64,000 nt of DNA from Microcoleus asticus IPMA8 (lineage in GTDB: Bacteria; Cyanobacteriota; Cyanobacteriia; Cyanobacteriales; Microcoleaceae), in assembly GCF_013179805.1 (NCBI RefSeq), contig NZ_SRRZ01000015.1:18349-82348 (forward strand), given 5' to 3'. Shown here in pieces: positions 53,855-61,270 of the stretch. A model generated the notes under the pieces. That model had not been told where the DNA came from. It did no database searches and worked only from the letters and a program-made list of their open reading frames with translations. The translations under genes were made by a program, and so were the position numbers. Numbering within the stretch: the stretch's first letter is position 1; each line of letters starts with the position of its first letter.

Positions 53855-56086
53855 TTAAAAGCTAAACTGAGTGCGAAGATTTCCGACAAATACAGTGGGG
53901 TTGCCATCAAAATTGTTGGCATTGAAAATAGCGTAAAATGCCGGGACGATCGCAATATTATTAGTAATCGGGTAATAGTACGAACCCTCTACCTCGTACT
54001 GAGTACCTCCATTACCCCCGCCCGACAGCAAAAATCTGCGGCCCGATATATAATTGTGGGGAATCACAAATGAAAGTACACCCAGCGCGCCCTTTTTTCC
54101 CAAATCGGGAAATCCCATCCCGACTTGAAAAGACTGTACTTTAATATCTCCACCAGAGCGATCGCGATTTACCGGATTTACCTCAAGTTTCCCGTAGGAA
54201 TACCGCCCGAATAAACCAAAATTTCGGGTCAGCAACCAATCAAAATTGACAACAAAAGCATCTGCACCGGAGTCTCTAACTCTTCCCCCAAAACCGTCAT
54301 CTGCATAGCCGTAAGGCAGCGGCTCGCCCACTGCACCGCCGATGAATCCATTATAAGGTTTGAGGCTCGATCGCGCGTAAATCAGCCTGAGATTGAAAGA
54401 GTTGCTGGGAGAGTATTCTAATTGCGCTGTAATCGTGTTTGAACTGTTGAACAAACCATCGCTGGGATTGCTAGCGGTATTGAATACCGCAGGATTCAAA
54501 AATTCGGTATTTTCAGCCATATAGGCAGCAGTAAACCTGACTGGTTTGGCAATTTGCCAAATGACAGCAGCACCCGATCCGCGATCGACGGCATTCAACA
54601 GTGTACTTCCGTTCGAGTTAAAACTCGTTGCTCCTCTGAGAAAAAACGTGAAGCGGTTGCCGTCAAAGTATCGATAATAATTCAACCGCGGCCCGATCGA
54701 AACTTGAACTTTATCTCCTACCGGAAACGTGTAGGACATCTCGCGAATTCCCACATTATTAGCCGCCGGCACGCCAGTTTGATCTAAAAACGGCGTTCCC
54801 CAAGAGTTGTAAAAACCCGCCGATACAAGTTCGTTCGCAGGCGAGTTGCCGTTGCCGAAAACTAACTGAGTCACCAGGGAATCTTTGCCCGTAAACGAGG
54901 TATTTAGCGTCAAGAAAGCGTAGTAGCTAAAAGTATTTTCAGGTCGATCGCGATCGACGCGAGTCGGTCGATTGTTTGCATCGCGAGTTGGGGGAGCAAA
55001 GGCGCTGTTCGGGGCAGTGCGGCTGCGTTCGGCAGTGATGTCGCCTGTGGGAAATGCTGATGTGAGGTTGAACCAAACCGTAGCATTGAGTTTCGTTGTG
55101 GTCGAGAATTGATTAGATTCTAGCTCCGCCGTGCGAGCTTCTAATACATCGACTCTACCGCGCAGCGTTGCTAGTTCTGCCGCAAATTCTTCTTGCAGTT
55201 TCTGAAGTTTTTCTAAATCTTCTTTTTTGACAAAATTCGAGGTTCCGCCTGTTATCAACTCGGAAACTTGATCGAGGCAAGCGTTCAAGCCGGCGGCGAA
55301 TTCGTAGCGAGTCATGGCTCGATTTCCGCGATAGGTGCCGTCGGGATATCCTGCGATGCAGCCGTAGCGTTCAACTAATGATTGCAGTGCTTGAAATGCC
55401 CAATCTGTGGGTTTGACATCGCTGAGTTGGGAAACTGAGGTGACTTGCTCTATTTCGGAAGCCTCGTTTATTTCCAGGCTATCTATCTGTTCGATGTCGT
55501 CAATACTTGCCGGATTTTGCTGCGTTTGGATTGACTCCGCCAATACGTTCGATCCACCGGATTCTTGGGCTGCTGTTTCTGTAGGTTTTACCTCGTTTTC
55601 TTGAGAAAATGCTGTAACTTTTTCCGGCTCGGTTTCTGGTTGATTTTTGGGTGCGATATCGGCGGAATTTTCTGGTGTTACCGCTGGATTTGTCTGGGTG
55701 GGAATTGGTGCGATCGCAATTTGTGCTTCGCCGGATTCTTCAGTTACTGTGTTGGCAGGTGTAACATCGTTTAGCTGAGAAACTGATGTGACTTGATCGC
55801 TGTCTGGAGTGAGTGAACTATTCTCCTGTTGTTGTCGATCGTTTAGTTCTATCTGGGCTGCTATTTCTGGCGTTACCGCAGGGTTTATCTGTGTTTGACT
55901 TGGTGCGATCGCCACTGGCGATGCAACCAATTCTGCTAGCGGTAACTCTGCTGTCAGGGCTTTTGCTTCCTCGGTTTCAGCAGCGGCAATTTCCGCAGCA
56001 AAGCTGGCAGGACAATGCAGAAAATTAATACAAAAAAAGGCTGGCGTTGCTGTCAGCAGGATTTGGAAAAACAAAGATTTAGACAT
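53855..56086 (-). CDS. Iron-uptake-porin-type outer membrane porin (SLH + OprB)
   Basis: This is a 743-aa cyanobacterial porin. I start it at MSKSLFFQILL, with GTGAGGATA just before. A signal peptide is followed by a 210-residue linker, then an SLH domain (VKPTDWAFQALQSLVERYGCIAGYPDGTYRGNRAMTRYEFA, split here only by line logic). A coiled coil (LEKLQKLQEEFAAELATL) and a long OprB-type beta-barrel ending in aromatic F (LRTQFSF) follow. The linker contains three imperfect copies of a unit with TQ-x-NPAVTPE and VTSVSQLND. The last copy merges with the SLH start. Family members are annotated as iron-uptake porins. In this context it could pass ureides or purines, which is inference. Confidence 0.9.
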   Translation of the reverse strand: MSKSLFFQILLTATPAFFCINFLHCPASFAAEIAAAETEEAKALTAELPLAELVASPVAIAPSQTQINPAVTPEIAAQIELNDRQQQENSSLTPDSDQVTSVSQLNDVTPANTVTEESGEAQIAIAPIPTQTNPAVTPENSADIAPKNQPETEPEKVTAFSQENEVKPTETAAQESGGSNVLAESIQTQQNPASIDDIEQIDSLEINEASEIEQVTSVSQLSDVKPTDWAFQALQSLVERYGCIAGYPDGTYRGNRAMTRYEFAAGLNACLDQVSELITGGTSNFVKKEDLEKLQKLQEEFAAELATLRGRVDVLEARTAELESNQFSTTTKLNATVWFNLTSAFPTGDITAERSRTAPNSAFAPPTRDANNRPTRVDRDRPENTFSYYAFLTLNTSFTGKDSLVTQLVFGNGNSPANELVSAGFYNSWGTPFLDQTGVPAANNVGIREMSYTFPVGDKVQVSIGPRLNYYRYFDGNRFTFFLRGATSFNSNGSTLLNAVDRGSGAAVIWQIAKPVRFTAAYMAENTEFLNPAVFNTASNPSDGLFNSSNTITAQLEYSPSNSFNLRLIYARSSLKPYNGFIGGAVGEPLPYGYADDGFGGRVRDSGADAFVVNFDWLLTRNFGLFGRYSYGKLEVNPVNRDRSGGDIKVQSFQVGMGFPDLGKKGALGVLSFVIPHNYISGRRFLLSGGGNGGTQYEVEGSYYYPITNNIAIVPAFYAIFNANNFDGNPTVFVGNLRTQFSF

Positions 56087-56135
56087 TATCCTCACACCGT
56101 AAATAGCGAAATTGGAGGCAGAGCCTCCGGATCTG

Positions 56136-56160
56136 CGTTACCAGGCTCTGCCTGGTAACG
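56136..56160. terminator. Strong palindrome between the SBP and porin genes
   Basis: The arms CGTTACCAGG and CCTGGTAACG form a perfect 10-bp stem with a 5-nt loop. Smaller hairpins, GGAGGCAGAGCCTCC (56114-56128) and GCGGTT/AACCGC (56216-56229), flank it. They may separate SBP and porin transcripts. Confidence 0.6.
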
Positions 56161-56268
56161 AGTAGAATACCCCTCGATTTCTTAGTCCGCGCAGGCGGAC
56201 TTTGTTTGTGTAGTAGCGGTTTCAACCGCCGAGCGATCTCGGACAACGGCAATATATTCGATCGACTT

Positions 56269-57390
56269 TTAAGTCAAGGGTTTGCGATCTGCAGCAGCAG
56301 GTAAAGCTCGCTCTTCTTTCGGAGGCAAGTAGCTCTCATCAAATATCTGATTAACTGGCGGAGCTGCTATTTGTAAGACTTCTGCTACTTGTTTAGCTGT
56401 GGCTTCCAGACGAGTTGGATCGACTCCTCCCAAGCCAACTTTTTCAACTTCGGGAGTAACGTACAGCCTTTCTAAAGCAATTTGCAGGCGGCGCTTTTCC
56501 GCATTTTTGTCCATCAAGCTATCTCCAGCTTTCACCACCGATTCCAATCCGGCTGCCGGATCTTTTAATGTATCTTGAAGTCCTTTAAAATACGCTCTCA
56601 AAAAGCCTTTTACTACTTCTGGATTTTTTTCTAAAAAGGCTTTTTTAACAACGATCGCATTTCCGTACAAATTTAAACCGTTCTCGGTGTAGTAAAAGAC
56701 ATTCATATCTTCCGGCTTTTTGCCTGCTTTTTCTAATGCAGGGATTATCGTTGTTGCAAAGCCGCTCACCGCATCCACATCGCCTTTAATTAATAATGTT
56801 TCGCGCAGCTTTGGCTCCATTGTAATCCACTCTACCGAGTCTGCCTGCACGCCCGTTTTTTGGGCAAATACTGGCCACAATTTGCGGGGTGCATCTCCTG
56901 CGGGAGCTCCTAGCTTTTTGCCGGCTAATCCTTTAGGATCTGCAATGTTGCTCGACTTGAGGGCAACAATTGCAAAAGCCGATTGGTTGTAAGGTATTGC
57001 AACTGCTACTACTGGATCGTTTGGATTCTTGGCGTTGAACTCCATCATCGAGTAAATATCGCCAAATCCGATCTCGAATTGGCCTGCTGCAACTTTGGTA
57101 ATTGTGTCAGATGAACCGTAGCCCCGCTCGATTTTGACATCCAATCCTTCGGCTGGGAAATAGCCTTTTTCAATGGCAATTGTTAGCGGTGCATTGTCGC
57201 CTTGCAGCAGCCAAGATGGATTGACTTTGATACTGCGTTTCTGTGCGGTGTCAGCCGCCGTTGTTGCTGTTGTTCCCCCGGATGCAGGGGTGGTTGCGGC
57301 ATTCGGCTGTTGAGATTGGCAACTGCTCAGAATTAGTAGCGCTGCGATCGGCACTAGGGATAGCGATCGTACTAACCACGTATTTTTCAT
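56269..57390 (-). CDS. ABC transporter substrate-binding lipoprotein (NMT1/SsuA type)
   Basis: This is a 373-aa periplasmic binding protein. I start it at MKNTWLVRSLSLVPIAALLI, giving a lipobox LSSC. Core motifs are LTIAIEKGYFPAEGLDVKIERGYGSSDTI (split across the N-lobe), FGDIYSMMEFNAKNP and LKSSNIADPKGLAGKKLGAPAGD, followed by a C-lobe with FLRAYFKGLQDTLKDP. The family binds pyrimidine precursors, nitrate, sulfonates, taurine and also purine or pyrimidine derivatives. Its gene is divergent from the ATPase and permease genes, with shared operator sites between. The purine-catabolic setting suggests urate, allantoin or a related ureide as ligand (inference). Confidence 0.92.
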   Translation of the reverse strand: MKNTWLVRSLSLVPIAALLILSSCQSQQPNAATTPASGGTTATTAADTAQKRSIKVNPSWLLQGDNAPLTIAIEKGYFPAEGLDVKIERGYGSSDTITKVAAGQFEIGFGDIYSMMEFNAKNPNDPVVAVAIPYNQSAFAIVALKSSNIADPKGLAGKKLGAPAGDAPRKLWPVFAQKTGVQADSVEWITMEPKLRETLLIKGDVDAVSGFATTIIPALEKAGKKPEDMNVFYYTENGLNLYGNAIVVKKAFLEKNPEVVKGFLRAYFKGLQDTLKDPAAGLESVVKAGDSLMDKNAEKRRLQIALERLYVTPEVEKVGLGGVDPTRLEATAKQVAEVLQIAAPPVNQIFDESYLPPKEERALPAAADRKPLT

Positions 57391-57504
57391 GGATAAAAGC
57401 TTGCTATTTGGACAACCAACCAAAGAAAAAACCTATTTAGCGCGCCAAACACGATCGCTAATCTCTGCGGATCTTGCGTCCAAGTTAAGCAGCGCTCTGG
57501 CTTG

Positions 57505-57546
57505 CCGTATACCGTATACTCTAATTACTTGACGTACTGTATACAG
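57505..57546. promoter_or_regulatory. Two GTATAC-type operators in the divergent transporter promoter
   Basis: Site 1 (57505-57521) has the perfect core GTATAC-C-GTATAC. Site 2 (57530-57546) reads TGACGTAC-T-GTATACAG. Their centres are 25 bp apart, about two and a half helical turns. They resemble the operator at 51161-51177 upstream of allC. They lie 115-155 bp upstream of the SBP start. Confidence 0.65.
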
Positions 57547-57715
57547 AAACACATTTATTTGGTTTTTGTCAAAGAACAATCAAATAAATAAGTTGTTATT
57601 TTCGGCGGCACTGGCTGATGCTGCGATCGCTTACTTGCTTGTGCGAAAGTTTGTATTCTCTGATACAGCACAGTTCCCAATTATCAACAATAAATAGATA
57701 AATTTGAAATTGTTT

Positions 57716-57732
57716 TTGTATACAGGATAGAG
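57716..57732. promoter_or_regulatory. Third GTATAC operator-like site upstream of the ATPase gene
   Basis: TTGTATAC at 57716-57723 is identical to the left half of the allC operator. The right half is degenerate (GGATAGAG). It lies about 90 bp before the ATPase start. The rest of 57391-57811 has no gene. Confidence 0.45.
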
Positions 57733-57811
57733 GTGACGGGATAATGTTGAGATAATACTGTTTACCGCATCCACATCTGAGTTTCTATTAAAGAAAGGAG
57801 GTAGACTAATC

Positions 57812-58639
57812 GTGGTACAGCCTAAAATTATAACAGATACGATCGAAACGCAAGAACCGACTCTTTTGGAATTCGATCGGGTGGGCTTAGAGTATCGAGT
57901 TGACGGGCAAACCAGGCGAATTATTGACGAGATTTCTCTGTCGATCGCCCAGGGGGAATTTGTGTCGTTTGTGGGGCCGAGCGGCTGCGGTAAAACTTCT
58001 ATTTTGAGGATGGTCTCCGGGCTATCTCCAGCCCCGATCGGCGAAATTCGGATTCGGGACAAAAAGATTACCAAACCGCTCAAAAATGTCGGAATTGCGT
58101 TTCAAAATCCCGTGCTGTTGCCTTGGCGAAATACCCTCGACAACGTACTGCTGCCGCTGGAAGTAGTGCAGCCTTACAAGCGGGAATCTAAAGATCCGAA
58201 GCGGCGCGAAAAGTTTGTGCGCCAAGCCCAAGAATTGTTAGCTACAGTCGGATTGCAAGACTTTCAGAAACAGTTTCCCTGGCAATTGTCGGGAGGAATG
58301 CGGCAGAGGGCTTCCCTGTGTCGGGGGTTAATTCACCAACCGGAAATACTGCTGCTGGACGAACCTTTTGGGGCGCTAGATGCTTTCACCCGCGAGGAAA
58401 TGTGGGTGATGCTGCAAGATTTGTGGATGCGGGTGAAGTGCGTTTGCATCCTGATCACTCACGATTTGCGGGAGGCAGTTTTCTTATCGGATACAGTCTA
58501 TGTAATGGGCCCGCGTCCGAGTTCGATCGTCTATAAAGTCAAGGTCAACCTGCAACGTCCCTGCACTCTAGATATGATGATGTCGGATGAATTCAACCGC
58601 ATCGTTGCAGAACTGCGCCGCCACATTCACCGCAATTAA
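57812..58639 (+). CDS. ABC transporter ATP-binding protein (SsuB/TauB type)
   Basis: This is a 275-aa ATPase with Walker A GPSGCGKTS, Q-loop AFQNPVLLPW, signature LSGGMRQRASL, Walker B ILLLDEP and switch His in LITHDLREAVFL. It is specific to NMT1/SsuA-type importers. The start is GTG at 57812, preceded by the full anti-Shine-Dalgarno match AAAGGAGGT (57794-57802), so translation should be strong. The permease gene follows 14 bp after its stop. Together with the divergent SBP it makes a complete importer. Confidence 0.95.
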   Translation: MVQPKIITDTIETQEPTLLEFDRVGLEYRVDGQTRRIIDEISLSIAQGEFVSFVGPSGCGKTSILRMVSGLSPAPIGEIRIRDKKITKPLKNVGIAFQNPVLLPWRNTLDNVLLPLEVVQPYKRESKDPKRREKFVRQAQELLATVGLQDFQKQFPWQLSGGMRQRASLCRGLIHQPEILLLDEPFGALDAFTREEMWVMLQDLWMRVKCVCILITHDLREAVFLSDTVYVMGPRPSSIVYKVKVNLQRPCTLDMMMSDEFNRIVAELRRHIHRN

Positions 58640-58653
58640 AAAACGAAAAAGCA

Positions 58654-59424
58654 ATGGATAATTTAGAAAAATTTGCGCGCTCAAAAACAGCAAGCATTGT
58701 TCTGCCAATTGCTGCCACAATCTTGCTGTTCGTGGTGTGGGAAATTCTGGTATTCCTGTTCAAAATTCCCCCGTACAACTTGCCCGCACCCTCCGCCATC
58801 ATCGCAGCAACCTTCACTCAAAGCAAGGCACTGATCGAAAACACGGGACAAACCCTGTTTACAACTCTAGCGGGTTTCATCCTCGCCATTGTGGCAGGCG
58901 TAGTGCTGGGGTTTCTGATCGGATATTCCCGAATTGCATATATAGTTCTTTACCCGCTATTAGTTGGGTTCAATACTGTACCGAAAGTAGCGTTAGTGCC
59001 GCTGTTTGCGCTGTGGTTTGGCATAGGTACGGTGCCGGCAATTCTGACTGCTTTTTTGCTGGCATTTTTCCCGATCGCCGTCAATGTAGCTTTAGGATTA
59101 GATACAGTGGAACCCGAGATGAAAGATGTAATGCGATCGCTTGGTGCATCCCAAATCGAAATTTTCCAAAAAGTCGGGTTCCCCCACACCTTACCGTACG
59201 TTTTTGCATCCCTAAAAGTAGCAATTTCCCTCGCCTTTGTCGGCGCTGTAATTTCGGAAACAGTAGCATCCAACAAAGGCCTCGGTTACTTAATTGTCAC
59301 CGCGAGTTCTAACTTTGACGTGCCTTTAGGTTTTGCAGGATTGATGGTTTTGGCTGTGATGGGAACCGTACTTTACGGCTTGTTTGCGGCGGCGGAGAAA
59401 TACCTGATTTACTGGGCGCGGTGA
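58654..59424 (+). CDS. ABC transporter permease (SsuC/TauC type)
   Basis: This is a 256-aa inner-membrane permease with about six hydrophobic segments. The EAA-loop motif for ATPase docking is present (DVMRSLGASQIEIFQKVGFP, about residues 160-180). The first segment is LPIAATILLFVVWEILVFLF. It forms an operon with the ATPase gene. Its last 16 bp overlap, in antisense, the end of a 51-codon minus-strand ORF. Confidence 0.95.
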   Translation: MDNLEKFARSKTASIVLPIAATILLFVVWEILVFLFKIPPYNLPAPSAIIAATFTQSKALIENTGQTLFTTLAGFILAIVAGVVLGFLIGYSRIAYIVLYPLLVGFNTVPKVALVPLFALWFGIGTVPAILTAFLLAFFPIAVNVALGLDTVEPEMKDVMRSLGASQIEIFQKVGFPHTLPYVFASLKVAISLAFVGAVISETVASNKGLGYLIVTASSNFDVPLGFAGLMVLAVMGTVLYGLFAAAEKYLIYWAR

Positions 59425-59564
59425 TTGGATGGGCTAAGCCACATCCAGTGCCGGAAAATGCCGTGCAGGTGGCCTACAGGTTCTTCGTGCTGAGCCTGTT
59501 TAATTTCTTCTACAGGTACTGGCGCGGGGGATTTTTTTGTGAGTTGGCGATTGAAGAATGTCAT
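59409..59564 (-). CDS. Small 51-aa protein of unknown function
   Basis: The ORF starts MTFFNRQLTKKSPAPVPV and ends in HLHGIFRHWMW...NHRAQ. The ATG at 59564 is preceded by CTTGGAGGCAAATAT, an excellent Shine-Dalgarno sequence at normal spacing, which is the main evidence that it is real. It has no signal peptide or membrane segment. The C-terminal third is rich in His and Trp. It is the last gene on the minus strand after hpxO, uraH and uraD, and converges with the permease gene with a 16-bp overlap. I do not recognise the family. Confidence 0.6.
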   Translation of the reverse strand: MTFFNRQLTKKSPAPVPVEEIKQAQHEEPVGHLHGIFRHWMWLSPSNHRAQ

Positions 59565-59730
59565 ATATTTGCCTCCAAGAGAGTGGTTTCTGGGAGACAC
59601 ATGGAAACCTGTCACCATACCAGCTTGATTTGGTATGTCCGAATCTTTTTCTGTGCCTTATGATACTATTATAGAACTTTTTGGGCGAGAAGTATCACCC
59701 GATCGGGTGATATTGACTTAGGCATGGGGG

Positions 59731-59839
59731 CAAAAATTGAATTTTCTTGTGGGGTGGGCATCCTGCCCGCCCGCAACAGGCAAGATGCTTGTTCCACAAA
59801 AATTGAATTTTCTTGTGGGGTGGGCATCCTGCCCGCCCG
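59731..59839. repeat. 43-bp direct repeat pair (GGGTGGGCATCCTGCCCGCCC)
   Basis: Two identical 43-bp copies (59731-59773 and 59797-59839) begin CAAAAATTGAATTTTC and end in a GGGCATCCTGCCC hairpin. The second copy ends one base before the uraD stop codon. Such repeats are dispersed in cyanobacterial genomes. Confidence 0.9.
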
Positions 59840-59840
59840 A

Positions 59841-60341
59841 TTAATTTCGGATTGCCGACTCGATCCGAAAGCGGGCAATCTCGCAAATTTCAGCTAAAGC
59901 CTGCTGCATTTCAGTTTCAAAGGAATTATCGAGGCGGCTTTTAAATGCTTCGATAATGCTGGTTTTAGTGTGTTTTTTCACCGCAGCAATGAAGGGGAAA
60001 TCAAACTTTTCGCGGTACGATCGATTCAGGAATTGAAAGCGATCGAACTCCTCAACAGATAGCCGATCTAAACCTACACCTGTCTGTTCGCTAACTGATG
60101 CTTCCGCCATTTTTGCTTTGCTTCCTAAGTCGGGATGCGCTTGAATCAAAGCTAATTTTTCGGCATCAGTCATGGCGCTGACAACTGTTACCATTTTGGC
60201 GTGCAAATCGGCTGTGGAGGCAAAAGGGCGATCGTCCCAAGTGCGGCGGGCGATGGCGGGTGTGTGTTCAAAAATCTCGCCCAGGGCTTGTGTAAATTCT
60301 TCCTGGCTGATTTGGTTGAGTTGAACTAAAGAGTATGGCAT
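59841..60341 (-). CDS. uraD: OHCU decarboxylase
   Basis: This 166-aa enzyme converts 2-oxo-4-hydroxy-4-carboxy-5-ureidoimidazoline to S-allantoin, the third step of urate breakdown. Family motifs are RRTWDDRPFAS, the catalytic His in IQAHPDLGSKAKMAEAS, SVSEQTGVGLDRL and FQFLNRSYREKFDFPFI with KKHTKTSI. Length and start are normal. It lies downstream of hpxO and uraH in pathway order, with a Rieske-oxygenase relic between uraH and uraD. Confidence 0.96.
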   Translation of the reverse strand: MPYSLVQLNQISQEEFTQALGEIFEHTPAIARRTWDDRPFASTADLHAKMVTVVSAMTDAEKLALIQAHPDLGSKAKMAEASVSEQTGVGLDRLSVEEFDRFQFLNRSYREKFDFPFIAAVKKHTKTSIIEAFKSRLDNSFETEMQQALAEICEIARFRIESAIRN

Positions 60342-60462
60342 TTTGAATTGGGTTGATTAATTTTAATTAGGTTTGTTTTATTCTTTTGGTATCGGAGGAA
60401 TTATTTTTATTGAACCGCGAAGACGCAAAGGGTACGAAGGAAGAGGAAGAAGGGGGAATAAG

Positions 60463-60636
60463 TAAATAATCTTCTACTAATGTAACGGCGCGATCTAAGG
60501 CAATAATATCGATCGTTTTGGCATCGGCTTCCGTATCGTTGCGGAGGCAAAATTGCACCATTTGAGAAGTCGAATCGTTAATCGGAGTCATCGTATTGAC
60601 TATAAACTGACCAAGAATTTCTTGATGGTACCCGCC
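60463..60636 (-). pseudogene. Relic of a Rieske oxygenase alpha subunit (C-terminal part), possibly HpxD-like
   Basis: The frame reads GGYHQEILGQFIVNTMTPIND, then MVQFCLRNDTEADA and IIALDRAVTLVEDYL. This resembles the C-terminal catalytic domain of Rieske non-heme iron oxygenases (the TPID...QFxxRNDTEADA...FDRAVTLED pattern). Neither the Rieske [2Fe-2S] motif nor the iron-binding HxxxH is found nearby. The ORF's start is made of TTTTAGA repeats, so the 5' part has been lost. In Klebsiella, HpxD is a Rieske oxygenase for hypoxanthine oxidation, so a lost purine oxygenase is an attractive reading, but this is inference. Confidence 0.6.
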
Positions 60637-60654
60637 ACGTGATTTATCCGTGGA

Positions 60655-60741
60655 ATCAATCCAAAATCTAAAATCTAAAATCCTCAAGCCCCCGAATTTA
60701 TCCGTGGGGTCAATCCAAAATCCAAAATCTAAAATCTAAAA
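60655..60741. repeat. Composite repeat: 28-bp dispersed element with CTAAAAT heptamers
   Basis: This contains the exact reverse complement (60687-60714) of the 28-bp element at 36351-36378. CTAAAAT heptamers lie on both sides (60661-60682 and 60716-60741). It occupies the site where the Rieske gene was truncated. The rest of 60342-60796 has no other gene. Confidence 0.85.
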
Positions 60742-60796
60742 TCGAATCACCCTTCGACTACGCGAGCAGGCACCGCAACTGATAACTAAATTTTAT

Positions 60797-61159
60797 TCAG
60801 CTACCTCTATAAGTGCTGTACGACCAAGGGGAAACTAGCAAAGGTACGTGATAGTGTGCAGTGGAATCGGCGATGCCGAACTGAATCGGAACGCTATTTA
60901 AAAACGGCGGTTCTGGCAAAGTTTCGGCGCACTGTGCGAAGTATTCGCCAACGGAAAAGACTAATTCGTAAACTCCCGGTTTGAGTTCGCTTTCTGATAG
61001 TAACGGAACTGCGGTGCGACCGTCAGCATTAGTTGTTACTGTTTTCAGCAGGGTTTTTTCGCCGGAGTTTGGGTCAATAGATTGCAGGGCGATCGACATA
61101 TTTGCTGCCGCACAGCCGCGGGCTGTATCGAGAACGTGAGTAGTAAGTTTGCCTGACAT
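60797..61159 (-). CDS. uraH: 5-hydroxyisourate hydrolase (transthyretin-like)
   Basis: This 120-aa enzyme hydrolyses 5-hydroxyisourate to OHCU. The catalytic residues are in place: His in LTTHVLDTARG, Arg in ADGRT, His in HYHVPLLVSP, and the C-terminal YRGS signature. The start ATG and length are typical. It lies 111 bp downstream of hpxO and is transcribed in the same direction. Confidence 0.97.
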   Translation of the reverse strand: MSGKLTTHVLDTARGCAAANMSIALQSIDPNSGEKTLLKTVTTNADGRTAVPLLSESELKPGVYELVFSVGEYFAQCAETLPEPPFLNSVPIQFGIADSTAHYHVPLLVSPWSYSTYRGS

Positions 61160-61230
61160 TTTTGCAAGGTTAAATGTTAGTGTTCGATCTATTTTGCGCG
61201 CTGCAATTTAAATGAAGCCGGTATCCGTAG

Positions 61231-61251
61231 GGACACAGCAGTGCTGTGTCC
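61231..61251. repeat. GGACACAGCA palindrome, copy 5
   Basis: GGACACAGCA and TGCTGTGTCC form a perfect palindrome with one central base, in the hpxO-uraH gap. It belongs to the family at 53764 and 62625. Confidence 0.85.
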
Positions 61252-61270
61252 TGGCAATTATCTGTTTCTA

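Noticed and set aside
57631..58083. 150-codon minus-strand ORF over the ATPase start
   Set aside because: It is a shadow of the ATPase gene; no motif or ribosome-binding site.
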